Shown here piece after piece: positions 14,738-24,166 of a DNA stretch of 55,251 nt. A program made the translations under genes and the position numbers. The notes beneath the pieces are model-generated. The model saw only the letters and a program-made list of their open reading frames with translations. It was not told the DNA's origin and did no database searches. This DNA is from Gudongella sp034004165 (GTDB lineage: Bacteria; Bacillota; Clostridia; Tissierellales; Tissierellaceae): NCBI GenBank assembly GCA_034004165.1, contig JAVEXI010000007.1:1-55251 (forward strand), in the 5' to 3' direction. The stretch's first letter is position 1. Every line of letters begins with the position of its first letter.

Positions 14738-17086
14738 ATGAAGAAAAGTTTAGCATTATTACTAGCACTAGTAATGGTACTAGGAAGCTTCAGCTTTGTT
14801 TCAGCAGCATCATTCAGTGATGTTGAAGGAACTCAGTATGAAACAGCAGTAGACAGACTTTCTAAACTTGAACTTCTGAAAGGTTATCCAGATGGATCAT
14901 TCCAACCAGAAGGTTCAATAACTAGAGCAGAATTTGCTGCAGTAGCAGTAAGGGCAAGAGGACTTGAGCAAGTTGCTGCATCAGCAGTAGGACTTCCATC
15001 AGGTTTCACTGACGTTCCAGCTGGCCATTGGGCTGCAGGATATGTTGGGGTAGCAGGCAGCATGGGTATCGTTAATGGTATCGGCGGCGGACTTTTTGCT
15101 CCAAACGCACCTGTTAAGTATGAAGAAGCTGTAACAATGTTAGTAAGAGCACTTGGCTATGAAACAGATGCTCAAGCAAAAGGTGGCTATCCATATGGAT
15201 ATCTAATCGTAGCTGAAGAAATTGGTCTAGTAGCTGGAGCAAGAGGAGTTCAAGGGACATACGCTTCCAGAGGTTTAGTTGCACTTCTTACTGACAATGC
15301 ACTTGAAATTCGAATGATGATTGCTATTGGATCAGGCGACGATGCAAGATGGGTAGTATCAGGAACCGAGAAATCAGAAGAAGTATACCTTCTGGATTAC
15401 ATGGGATTTGACACACACACAGGTAGAGTTTCTACTGGTAAAAAGAGCAACACTATCGATTTAAGAAAAGATGATAAGAAAGATGATGTTGGATCTCTCG
15501 TCAAAAATCTTAAAGTCGAAAAAGGTTTTGACTATTACGCTGTTGACGGTGTAAAAGTTAAAGCTTGGGCTGATGGAGATGACCTTGTATTTTTAACAGT
15601 TAAGGAAACAGTTTTATTTGATGCTATTGAGGTTGATGAAGATGAATTAACATTAATCACTGCAGATGAAACTTATGATATTAGCGAATATGCTATTGGA
15701 GTACCATCAGACAACGAATATGATTATGCTAAAGTTGTAATAGACAGTGATGACGAAGTAATATTCGTTGAAGCATACATGTTTGACGGTTTTATAGTTG
15801 TCGACGAAGTTGAAGATGAAATCATATTTGGCGTAGATGACGATGAACTTGACATTGAAAAATTTGAACTTGTTAAAGCAGGCAAGACTATCTTTGCTGA
15901 AGACCTTGAAGAAGGCGACGTTGTATTCTTCAATGAAGATGAAGATGGATTTGCAGTAGTTTACAACATGAGCTATGAAGGCGTTGTAACAAGAGCTTAT
16001 ACAAAATCATTCAAACTTGATTCTGATACATTTGGCTTAAATCTATGGGCTATTTATATCGATGGCGATACAGTTGGCGAAGTAGACGCTGATATATTAG
16101 AAGCTTTTGTTGACGAAAAGAGTGATGTAGTAGTATTTGTAGACTTCTATGGCGATGCAGTTGTTTTAGTTGGCGATGCAGGTAAAGAAGTTAAGAAGAC
16201 TTACGGAGCCATCCTAACAAACGATGCAAAGATATATACAGATGCAAGATCAGGAAATTACTACATCCCATGGGATATGGTAAATGAACTTGGCGAAGAT
16301 GTATCATTTGATCAAAAAACAACAACAGCATCAGGCACACCAGCTAAAGAATTACAAGTTGTTGAATATACTGTTAAAGAAAGCGGCAAACTTGATAGTG
16401 TAAATAGTTCTTTGGCAAAAGTAACTCCTGAAGTTACTGGCGATGTTGAAACCACTGATAGATATGTTGGGGCTGACAGATTGCTAAAAACAACAGTAGT
16501 ATTCCTTCTTGAAGGCGATGAAGATGAAGGCTATGATGTTGACGAAGTATTTGCTTGGGCAGATGCTAAGGAATACTTTGACAAGATGACAAAGTATGAC
16601 GTATACTCAACTGAAGGAAACGTAGACTATCTGGTTGTTTATGCATCAGATGCAATAGCTGACGCTAACAAGACAGGTGTCGTTACCGGAGTTAAAGAAC
16701 TTGCTAGTGGCAAACTTGAAACTAAGATTTACTTTGATGGCAAGACTTCAACTTTCGATCTAACATCAGCAGCTGCAATTAAATTAGGCAATATCGTAGA
16801 CTTCAAAGTTAATAAAGCTGGCGATAAGGTTGTAGGATCTGTTGTAGATACTGACACATTAAAAACTGGCGCGTTTGTTTTAGAAACCGGTAGCAAAACA
16901 GAGTTTGCTATAGGAGGAACTTCAAATCTGAAGCTTGACAAAGATACAGTTGTATTCAAATTTGCAAATGGTAAGGTAGAAGTAATAGCACAAAGATATG
17001 TTGATGATTACAACAATGGAACTGCTAAAGCTTCAATGGACGGTGCTTCCACAACATTTGTTAAGTATCTGGTTCTTTCAAAATAG
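14738..17086 (+). CDS. S-layer protein with N-terminal SLH domains (probable major S-layer subunit)
   Basis: A 782-residue secreted protein. A 23-residue signal peptide is followed by SLH repeats (about 25-70 with GYPDGSFQPEGSITRAEF, about 90-145 with FTDVPAGHWAAGY, and a weaker third to about 190), which anchor proteins to pyruvylated cell-wall polymer. The remainder (200-782) is very acidic, beta-rich by look and short of motifs, as expected of a self-assembling lattice protein. The strong promoter, long leader, good AAGGAGGG site and hairpin terminator suggest very high expression, so this may be the main S-layer protein; that is inference. WalR-type boxes precede it. Confidence 0.88.
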   Translation: MKKSLALLLALVMVLGSFSFVSAASFSDVEGTQYETAVDRLSKLELLKGYPDGSFQPEGSITRAEFAAVAVRARGLEQVAASAVGLPSGFTDVPAGHWAAGYVGVAGSMGIVNGIGGGLFAPNAPVKYEEAVTMLVRALGYETDAQAKGGYPYGYLIVAEEIGLVAGARGVQGTYASRGLVALLTDNALEIRMMIAIGSGDDARWVVSGTEKSEEVYLLDYMGFDTHTGRVSTGKKSNTIDLRKDDKKDDVGSLVKNLKVEKGFDYYAVDGVKVKAWADGDDLVFLTVKETVLFDAIEVDEDELTLITADETYDISEYAIGVPSDNEYDYAKVVIDSDDEVIFVEAYMFDGFIVVDEVEDEIIFGVDDDELDIEKFELVKAGKTIFAEDLEEGDVVFFNEDEDGFAVVYNMSYEGVVTRAYTKSFKLDSDTFGLNLWAIYIDGDTVGEVDADILEAFVDEKSDVVVFVDFYGDAVVLVGDAGKEVKKTYGAILTNDAKIYTDARSGNYYIPWDMVNELGEDVSFDQKTTTASGTPAKELQVVEYTVKESGKLDSVNSSLAKVTPEVTGDVETTDRYVGADRLLKTTVVFLLEGDEDEGYDVDEVFAWADAKEYFDKMTKYDVYSTEGNVDYLVVYASDAIADANKTGVVTGVKELASGKLETKIYFDGKTSTFDLTSAAAIKLGNIVDFKVNKAGDKVVGSVVDTDTLKTGAFVLETGSKTEFAIGGTSNLKLDKDTVVFKFANGKVEVIAQRYVDDYNNGTAKASMDGASTTFVKYLVLSK

Positions 17087-17120
17087 TAAGTTTAGCTAAA
17101 TATTAAAATCAAGGTAAGAC

Positions 17121-17155
17121 AACAAGACTGGGTTTTCCCAGTCTTGTTATTTTTT
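17121..17155 (+). terminator. Strong rho-independent terminator of the S-layer gene
   Basis: A 12-bp perfect stem, AACAAGACTGGG / CCCAGTCTTGTT (17121-17132, 17137-17148), has a TTTT loop and is followed by ATTTTTTG. Confidence 0.93.
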
Positions 17156-17183
17156 GCATTTAATACTCTCCTTTTGGTATAAT
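17154..17183 (+). promoter_or_regulatory. Probable promoter of the TolC-like/export genes
   Basis: TTGCAT (17154-17159), an 18-bp spacer and TATAAT (17178-17183), directly after the S-layer terminator and 47 bp before the ATG at 17230. Confidence 0.55.
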
Positions 17184-17229
17184 GAGTGTAAGTATTTTAA
17201 GTTTACAATTAACCTTAAGGAGGGTTTTT

Positions 17230-18369
17230 ATGCTTATAAAGAGTAATATACTAATTGTGTTAATAATTCTATTAATGTCTATTCCTGTCTATGCAGATGA
17301 ATTGATTGAAGAGACTTTTGAATTTTCTCTTAACTCAGCTATAGAATATGCTATTGAAAATAGTAAAGAGATGGAGTTGCAACGACTTGAGGTCTCTAAG
17401 TCTGAGCTTCAGTACGCTCAGAATAAGAAGGCGGTTAATTCAGCTAAAGATTTATATGAGATTACTTCATTCATGCCTAGAACTTATCAAGTAACAGATG
17501 AAGATAGTATTAACAAAGCTCTAGTAAAAAATGGAGCTTCAATGAAGCAAGTTGAACTTGCAAGGAATATATCAATCTGGAATTTACAGAAAAAAGAGAA
17601 CGAAATAAGATACAATGTTGAGAGATCATATTTTGATTTAAAGAGAAGTGAACAAGATCTAACAATTGCACAAGATAACCTCACTGTAACGGACAAACAA
17701 TATAATCTTGGGCAGCTAAAATTTAATGCAGGACTAATATCCAAACAGCAACTTCTTGGACTTGAACTTGCTAGTGCACAAGCTCAGAGTAGTAGAGATG
17801 CTGCTGAAATGATGTATATTATTCAGGATATGAGTTTTAAATTATCTATGAATTTACCTTTAGTTAGCAATTTAAAACTTACAGATGAGATACAAGAAGT
17901 AGAATACCAACCAATAGAACTAGTAGAAGCTATTGAGTTTGCTTTTGAAAACAATCTAAGCTTAAGAATGGTTGAGGAATCTTATGAAATTCAAAAGTTG
18001 ATTTTAAAAGCTACAAGTGGAAGATTTCCGCCTGTAACCTATAAATATCGGGAACAGGCTGCTGAAGTAGCCAAGGCTGAAATAAACCTCGATAACGTTA
18101 AAAATGCTGTAGAAATGAATGTAAGGTCATCATATTTGAACTTGATTACTTCACAAAAACAAATTGAAACCTTTGAACTTATGGTTCAACAGGCTTCTGA
18201 TGCTCAGAGAATAGCTGAAGTGAGCTTTGAACTGGGGCAGAACACAGCAGTTGAAGTAACACAAGCTAATATAAATTTGATGAACGCGAAGAAAAGCCTA
18301 GCTCAGCAGATTCACAATTACAATTTAGCTGTTCTTGATTTTGAATACATTATTGGAATAGGGAAGTGA
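17230..18369 (+). CDS. TolC-family (outer-membrane-efflux-like) protein
   Basis: A 379-residue secreted protein: signal peptide (about 1-22) and two long alpha-helical, coiled-coil halves rich in Gln, Asn and Ala, matching the two repeats of the TolC/OEP family (for example NLGQLKFNAGLISKQQLLG and SFELGQNTAVEVTQANINL). It is somewhat shorter than E. coli TolC. I chose ATG 17230 because AAGGAGGG is just upstream and a signal peptide follows. It heads an export cluster with ABC, HlyD and RND genes. TolC proteins normally form the outer-membrane duct, so its presence is odd if this organism has a single membrane; related monoderm Clostridia do carry such proteins, role unknown. Confidence 0.85.
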   Translation: MLIKSNILIVLIILLMSIPVYADELIEETFEFSLNSAIEYAIENSKEMELQRLEVSKSELQYAQNKKAVNSAKDLYEITSFMPRTYQVTDEDSINKALVKNGASMKQVELARNISIWNLQKKENEIRYNVERSYFDLKRSEQDLTIAQDNLTVTDKQYNLGQLKFNAGLISKQQLLGLELASAQAQSSRDAAEMMYIIQDMSFKLSMNLPLVSNLKLTDEIQEVEYQPIELVEAIEFAFENNLSLRMVEESYEIQKLILKATSGRFPPVTYKYREQAAEVAKAEINLDNVKNAVEMNVRSSYLNLITSQKQIETFELMVQQASDAQRIAEVSFELGQNTAVEVTQANINLMNAKKSLAQQIHNYNLAVLDFEYIIGIGK

Positions 18370-18414
18370 ACTCAGAGAATAAGTAAGAATGAATAGTGAA
18401 TAGTAGGTGATTCT
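18370..18414. repeat. TTCACTATTCACT-type repeat in the export cluster
   Basis: The GAATAAGTAAGAATGAATAG-type repeat fills the short gap between the TolC-like gene and the ABC ATPase gene, just before its AGGTGA ribosome site. Confidence 0.55.
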
Positions 18415-19125
18415 ATGTCCAAAGAAACCCTAATTAAAACTCAAAACCTCAGTAAGCTCTACCAGATGGGAGAGCTTACTGTTACTGCTTTAAAAAGTGT
18501 AGATTTAGAAATTTACAAGGGCGAGTTTGCTGTTATTCTAGGACCTTCTGGTTCTGGGAAGAGTACTCTACTTAATATACTTGGAGGTATGGATACTGCG
18601 ACTGAAGGTGTTGTATTAGCAGAAGGCGAGGAAATAACAAATTTTAACGATAAGAAGCTGACAGATTACAGAAGGAATAAAGTCGGCTTTGTATTTCAGT
18701 TCTACAACCTAATGGGAACTTTGACCGCAAGGGAGAATGTAGAACTTGCAACTGAGATATGTTCTGATGCTTTGGATATAGATGAGGTTATGGATACTGT
18801 AGATCTGGGGGACAGAAAGCATCACTTTCCATCCCAGCTTTCAGGTGGAGAGCAGCAAAGGGTTGCTATAGCCCGAGCTGTCGCAAAGAATGCCGACTTA
18901 TTGTTGTGCGATGAACCTACTGGTGCTCTGGATTTTGAGACTGGAATTAAAATTTTAAAGCTACTAAAAGAAATAAATGTGAAATATGGTAAAACCGTAG
19001 TAATAATAACCCACAATATGCCCATAGGCGAAATGGCTGACCGGGTAATAAGAATGCGAAGTGGAGAGATTACCGATATTAAAACAAATGAAAACCCTGT
19101 CGACCCTGAAAGGATCGTGTGGTGA
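18415..19125 (+). CDS. MacB/LolD-type ABC transporter ATP-binding protein
   Basis: A 236-residue ATPase with Walker A GPSGSGKST, signature LSGGEQQR, Walker B LLLCDEPTGALD and the switch histidine in ITHN. The DEPTGALD form and length are characteristic of the LolD/MacB branch that works with FtsX-type permeases. Its TGA overlaps the ATG of the permease by one base, so the two are translated together. It probably drives a mechanotransmission exporter rather than ordinary substrate import. Confidence 0.94.
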   Translation: MSKETLIKTQNLSKLYQMGELTVTALKSVDLEIYKGEFAVILGPSGSGKSTLLNILGGMDTATEGVVLAEGEEITNFNDKKLTDYRRNKVGFVFQFYNLMGTLTARENVELATEICSDALDIDEVMDTVDLGDRKHHFPSQLSGGEQQRVAIARAVAKNADLLLCDEPTGALDFETGIKILKLLKEINVKYGKTVVIITHNMPIGEMADRVIRMRSGEITDIKTNENPVDPERIVW

Positions 19126-21482
19126 TGAAAAAGCTCGATTTGAGACTTTTTAGATTCATAAAGAATTCTAAGGGGCAGTTTATTTCTGTCTCTGTTACTA
19201 TTGCCGCTGCGCTCATAATCTTTGTATCATTTAGTATGGTTGCAAAGGAACTGGGCGATTCCATAGAAAAATACTACGATGAAACCAACTTTTCTCATAT
19301 CACCATCAGTGTTTCAAAGATACCTGTATCTGACATGCAAAAGCTATATGATATAGATGGAATAAAAGAAGTACAGGGCAGAGTTGTAGTAGATGTACCT
19401 TTAAGGGTAGAAGACCCAGACGAAAAGGTCACCGTTAGGCTTGTATCAGTTCCTTCAGATGGTGGTATTGTAAACAAGTTATATTTAATAAATGGAGATA
19501 TCCCAGATGAAGACGTGTTTTCCACAGCAGTACTCCAACAGTTTTATATTGCAAGAAATTTAATAATTGGCGATGTAATTACTCCATATATTGGTGGAAG
19601 GGTTTATCCATTAAGAATAATAGGTGAAGTTGGCAACCCAGAATACATATATCTTACGGAGAGTGCAGAAAGGCTTCTGCCAGATGATGCCAGCTTTGGA
19701 GTCATATATGTTACGGAGGAGTTTGCTCAGTCAGCATTGGGATATAGTGGCAGCTACAACGATATTGCTATAACTGTATCGCCTGAATACGAAGATGACC
19801 TCGATTCAATTACAAACCAGCTTGAAGATGTACTTAAAAAATATGGTATTATTTCAATCACTAAGAGAGACAACCAGTTAAGTCACGTAGTTATGGTACA
19901 AAAAATTGATTCGCAGGTTGCCATGTCGGCTGCTCTTTCGATTGTATTTCTATTTATTTCTGCTACAATAACCAGTATTATGTTGTCCAGACTCGTCAAG
20001 AAAGACAGAATGGCAATAGGCGTATTAAAAGGGTTGGGGTATTCTGACCGTACTATTTTACTACACTATGCTAAGTATTCTGCCCTGATCGGACTGACAG
20101 GAGCAATATTTGGGCTGGTTTTTAGCATACCAGTAACAATAATGATGATAAACATCTTTCTAGAATACATGAATATGCCACTTCTTAAAGTTTCCATAGA
20201 TATTATTTACTTAATATATGGAGTTGCTCTAACTGCAATATTCTCTATTTCTGCAGGATTATTTGGCTCCAGGGAAGTAATGAAAATTACTCCTGCAGAT
20301 GCCATGAGGCCAGAACCACCAAAGATAGGACGAAGAATTTATTTAGAGAAATTTGAAAATTCTTGGAGAAAAATCAACTTCAGTTGGAAAATGGTAATTA
20401 GAAGTATGCTTAGAAATAAGAGGAGGGTTATATTTTTCATTTTTGCAATATCTCTAACTTTCGCAATAGTTCTGGTACCAGTGTATATGGGCTCCATATG
20501 GGATACTTTGTTTGACAGCCAGTATGGAAAGCTTCAGAAGATGGATCATAGTATAGACTTCGCACAGCCATTATCACATCGTGGTGTATTCGAGATTACA
20601 CAATTATCGGATATCAGAAGTATTGAACCTAAGATAGAAGTTCCAGTACAGGTTAAAAAAGGACTGAAAAAGGAATCGGTCAATGCCATAGCTATAAGTT
20701 CTGATACTGAAATGTTTGGTTTTGCAGATGAAAGTGGAAAAGCTTTGATATTGCCAGAAAACGGAGTGCTTCTGTCAACTTTAATTGCCAAGAGAATAGA
20801 TGCTAACATAGGAGACTTCATTGAACTAAAGACATTTTTACCTGATGCTGAAGATCAAATGCTTGAAGTTAAAGGAATAGTAGAACAGTTTATTGGTTCT
20901 GGAATTTACATGGATATTGAACAAATGTATAGAATATTTGGTGAGAAGAATATTGCGACAGGAGCTTATGCAAAATCAGATGTAGATTTAGCTTTGCAGT
21001 TAAAGGATGTTGAAGGTATCAGGTCTGTGCAGTCCACTGGCGACATGCAGGAGATGATTTTAGAATACACTGAGATAATGATGATATCTCTAGGAGTTTT
21101 AATACTCCTTGGGGGAGTACTTGCCTTTGCAATAGTGTATAATATAACTACAGTAACCATAAACGAAAGGATAATGGAATTCTCTTCTCTTAGGGTTATG
21201 GGATTTAAGAAAAATGAGATATACAGGCTTATAGCTAGAGAAAATGCACTAATGTCAGTTGCAGGTATTATTCTTGGAATACCGGTGGGGTATGCTACCA
21301 TTAAGTCTGTAGAGGTTTATGTTTCTACTGATATGTACATAATTCCTGCAATAGTATTACCGTCAACCTATATAATTGCAATTATAGCGACAGTTATATT
21401 TATTGTTATAGCACAAATTGCAACCTATAGAAGAATTCACCATTTGAACTTTATAGATGCACTTAAAAACAGAGTCTCATAG
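19125..21482 (+). CDS. FtsX-type ABC transporter permease (duplicated)
   Basis: A 785-residue membrane protein made of two FtsX/MacB-like halves. Each half has a first helix, a large extracytoplasmic domain and a bundle of three helices near its end (first bundle about 265-380, second about 660-780), plus an extra helix opening the second half at about 430. I took ATG 19125 over the in-frame GTG codons just upstream because it overlaps the ATPase stop as TGATG. The partner is the ATPase immediately before it, and an HlyD-type adaptor follows 28 bp later, giving a MacAB-like arrangement. The substrate cannot be told. Confidence 0.9.
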   Translation: MKKLDLRLFRFIKNSKGQFISVSVTIAAALIIFVSFSMVAKELGDSIEKYYDETNFSHITISVSKIPVSDMQKLYDIDGIKEVQGRVVVDVPLRVEDPDEKVTVRLVSVPSDGGIVNKLYLINGDIPDEDVFSTAVLQQFYIARNLIIGDVITPYIGGRVYPLRIIGEVGNPEYIYLTESAERLLPDDASFGVIYVTEEFAQSALGYSGSYNDIAITVSPEYEDDLDSITNQLEDVLKKYGIISITKRDNQLSHVVMVQKIDSQVAMSAALSIVFLFISATITSIMLSRLVKKDRMAIGVLKGLGYSDRTILLHYAKYSALIGLTGAIFGLVFSIPVTIMMINIFLEYMNMPLLKVSIDIIYLIYGVALTAIFSISAGLFGSREVMKITPADAMRPEPPKIGRRIYLEKFENSWRKINFSWKMVIRSMLRNKRRVIFFIFAISLTFAIVLVPVYMGSIWDTLFDSQYGKLQKMDHSIDFAQPLSHRGVFEITQLSDIRSIEPKIEVPVQVKKGLKKESVNAIAISSDTEMFGFADESGKALILPENGVLLSTLIAKRIDANIGDFIELKTFLPDAEDQMLEVKGIVEQFIGSGIYMDIEQMYRIFGEKNIATGAYAKSDVDLALQLKDVEGIRSVQSTGDMQEMILEYTEIMMISLGVLILLGGVLAFAIVYNITTVTINERIMEFSSLRVMGFKKNEIYRLIARENALMSVAGIILGIPVGYATIKSVEVYVSTDMYIIPAIVLPSTYIIAIIATVIFIVIAQIATYRRIHHLNFIDALKNRVS

Positions 21483-21510
21483 TAGATAACGCCAGCAAAG
21501 GAGTGAGCCT

Positions 21511-22737
21511 ATGAAAAAGAAATATCTTTTGTACATAGCGATTATTGTTGTGATAGCAGCTGCAGCTTTGTTGTTAAATCTTCAAGCTGAAAAGATTTCT
21601 TCTGCGATTGTAGAAAGAAAAAATATTACACAGTATGCAGAAGAAGTTGGAGAAGTTAAGCTTAGAGATAAACAGTCCATAGTTGCACCAGTTGCTGGTC
21701 TTATTGCTGAGATTAATGTCTATGTAGGAGACTTTGTAAGTGCGGGAGATATCCTGATAGTTTTAGATGAAGCAGATGCAAAGAGACAACTGTCGGCGCT
21801 CGACGAACAGATTGTTGCAGCAAAAGCTCAACTTGATGGAGCCAGACAGGCTGGGGATAAAAATGCAATAGCAGCCCTTGAACTGGACATATCCGATTTG
21901 AGAAACAAAATAGTTGATGGAGAACAAAAACTTTTAGATGCAAAAGCTCTATATGAACTTGGAGCTCTAAGCGAAGAGGATTATAAGTCTATGGAGCGAA
22001 ACCTCGATACATTGAGCCTATCACTACAGAAGCTTCAACTGCAATTAGCTCAAATGAAAAGCCCTGTGTCTTCCAGCATAATAGCACAATATGAATCTCA
22101 ATTAAAACAATTGGAGATACAAAGAGAGTCTATATCTGAATATGAAGCAGATTTCAGAATAACTGCTGATAATAAAGGTACTGTTACAGTGCTTATGGCA
22201 GAAAAAGGAATGATTGTTCAACCAGGTACAAAACTACTTGAACTTGGAGATTTAAAGGATTTGTATATAGATGCTGAACTACTGGTTTCAGATGCTGTGC
22301 TAATTTCAGAAGGAACAAAAGTTGAGCTGAACAGCAAAGATCTGGGTATACATAAAGCCGTAGGAAAAGTTTCAAAGATATATCCAGAAGCATATTCAAA
22401 GCTTTCTGTATTAGGAGTTGAACAAAAGAGAGTAAAGGTAGAGGTAGAATTAGAAGAGACCCTTAGTATACTGAAGCCAGGCTATGATCTAGACCTTAGC
22501 TTCATAATAAATGAAATCGAAGATGCTTTAGCTGTTCCAGAAAATGCAGTATTTAAAACAGAAGGCGAAAACTATGTATTTGTCGTTGAGAACAGTAAAG
22601 CCACACTGAGAAAAGTAGTAACTGGAATACGCAGCGATAAGCTAATAGAGGTAAAAGAAGGTCTTGCAGAAGGAGAAAGGGTAATACTGTCACCTGATGC
22701 GAATATAAAAGAAGGAGTTAAAGTAATTGATAATTGA
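21511..22737 (+). CDS. HlyD/MacA-type adaptor protein (first of two)
   Basis: A 408-residue protein with an N-terminal membrane anchor (about 5-24), a split biotinyl-lipoyl domain (about 55-95 and 210-245), an alpha-helical coiled-coil hairpin (about 95-205) and a C-terminal beta-barrel and membrane-proximal domain. This is the periplasmic-adaptor fold that joins an inner-membrane pump to a TolC duct. It follows the FtsX permease by 28 bp, so it most likely works with that ABC pair. The family is sure, the pairing inferred. Confidence 0.9.
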   Translation: MKKKYLLYIAIIVVIAAAALLLNLQAEKISSAIVERKNITQYAEEVGEVKLRDKQSIVAPVAGLIAEINVYVGDFVSAGDILIVLDEADAKRQLSALDEQIVAAKAQLDGARQAGDKNAIAALELDISDLRNKIVDGEQKLLDAKALYELGALSEEDYKSMERNLDTLSLSLQKLQLQLAQMKSPVSSSIIAQYESQLKQLEIQRESISEYEADFRITADNKGTVTVLMAEKGMIVQPGTKLLELGDLKDLYIDAELLVSDAVLISEGTKVELNSKDLGIHKAVGKVSKIYPEAYSKLSVLGVEQKRVKVEVELEETLSILKPGYDLDLSFIINEIEDALAVPENAVFKTEGENYVFVVENSKATLRKVVTGIRSDKLIEVKEGLAEGERVILSPDANIKEGVKVIDN

Positions 22738-22759
22738 CAGTTATACTGATTAGATTAAT

Positions 22760-22831
22760 GGCAAGTAAGTCGTTTTTTCGGACCGCTCACGGCCGCTTGG
22801 CCAGGGAATGTCCTCAAAACGATTACTCGCC
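22760..22831 (-). repeat. 72-bp structured hairpin element, copy 2 (reverse orientation)
   Basis: Read on the - strand, the outer stem is GGCGAGTAA / TTACTTGCC, with one G-T pair, and the core matches copies 1 and 3 apart from two substitutions. It lies between the two HlyD genes. The same strand-relative flank TGATT is present. Confidence 0.85.
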
Positions 22832-22958
22832 AATCATCAAAATGTGTTCTCGTTGTTTATATGTATTTTTTTATCTTTAAATCTTTTAATTGTCAATTGT
22901 CAACTGCGTAAGTGCCCTAGGGGTATCAACTGTAAATTAATAATAGGAGGCCATTAAA

Positions 22959-24164
22959 GTGAAACACAGCATAAAAGGTAAGTTTTTAATTGTAATACTA
23001 CTACTAACCATAATCCTTTCCAGCTGCAGTACTGCTAATGTGGAAGAGGCGAAAAAGGAGTATACTCCTGTTGAAATTCTGACTACCAAACTGACTTCAC
23101 TTGAAAAGACTGTCACTTTGAATGGTAGGTTGGTAGCTAATGAGGAAGTATCCATAATACCGAAAGCTTCAGGCACTGTCGCTTCTGTCAACGTATCTCT
23201 TGGAGATTTGGTTGAAGAAGGCGACGTGCTATTTACTATAGAGCCTGGCGACTATGAAAGAAACGTCGATCAGGCGCTTGCATCTGTCCAAATGGCACAA
23301 AAAAGTGTTGATCAAGCCTCCAATGGACTGAATACGGCTAAGATAAATTATGAGCTAAACAAAGAAAAGATTGAGAGTGCAATATTAAACTTGGAGAGAA
23401 CAAAGATTCTCTATGAAGAAGGTGCTGTTTCCAAGAGCCAGCTTGAACAAGCTGAGATATCAGCAAATGCTTTGAATCTTGATGCTATTAAAGCTCAGGT
23501 AAATCAGGCTGAGATTGCATATAACCAATCATTAAGTCAGCTTGAACAAGCAAGAGTAGGCTATGATCAGGCTAAAAGTGGCGTTGAAAATACCATTGTA
23601 AAATCTCCAATAAAGGGAACAATATCCTCTCTAAATGTAATAAAGGGTCAGATTGCTGCCAGTTCGCAAATTGCAGCTTCTGTTGTAGAAGTGGACAGAG
23701 TATATATCCAGGTAAGCGTTGTAGAAAATATCGTTACGAAGCTATCCAAAGGGCAAAGAGCATATGTGCGAGTAAGTTCTGTTTCCGATGATTTTGCACA
23801 GAGTACTGTTGAATATGTAAGTACCTCTGCAGATCCTAGGACACAGCTATATACTGTTAGAATTTATCTGGATAACCCAGATAAATCTATACGCCCAGGC
23901 ATGATTGGAGAAGTTAAACTGACATTGGAAAGAGTTGAATCAGCAGTAGTTGTAAAATCTGATGCGATACTTGAAAACAATGGTGAAAACTACGTGTTTG
24001 TTGAAAAAGATGGGTTCGCTTTAAAGAAGATTGTCCAAACTGGTCTTGATGCTGGAGAAATGACAGAAATCAAAGCAGGTCTGGAAGCTGGCGAAGCCTT
24101 AATAATTGAAGGACAGCACTATATTTCAAATGGTACTCAGGTTAAGGTTGTCAGGGGTGAATAA
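22959..24164 (+). CDS. HlyD/RND-type adaptor lipoprotein (second adaptor)
   Basis: A 401-residue protein with a lipoprotein signal peptide ending in LSSC (cysteine about residue 23), then the adaptor fold: lipoyl half, long coiled-coil hairpin (about 105-205), second lipoyl half, beta-barrel and C-terminal domain. The start is GTG 22959, preceded by AGGAGG. It precedes the RND pump gene by 2 bp, so the two form a standard adaptor-pump pair (AcrA-AcrB-like). A 221-bp gap with a 72-bp hairpin element separates it from the first adaptor, so it may have its own promoter, though none is evident. Confidence 0.92.
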   Translation: MKHSIKGKFLIVILLLTIILSSCSTANVEEAKKEYTPVEILTTKLTSLEKTVTLNGRLVANEEVSIIPKASGTVASVNVSLGDLVEEGDVLFTIEPGDYERNVDQALASVQMAQKSVDQASNGLNTAKINYELNKEKIESAILNLERTKILYEEGAVSKSQLEQAEISANALNLDAIKAQVNQAEIAYNQSLSQLEQARVGYDQAKSGVENTIVKSPIKGTISSLNVIKGQIAASSQIAASVVEVDRVYIQVSVVENIVTKLSKGQRAYVRVSSVSDDFAQSTVEYVSTSADPRTQLYTVRIYLDNPDKSIRPGMIGEVKLTLERVESAVVVKSDAILENNGENYVFVEKDGFALKKIVQTGLDAGEMTEIKAGLEAGEALIIEGQHYISNGTQVKVVRGE

Positions 24165-24166
24165 AA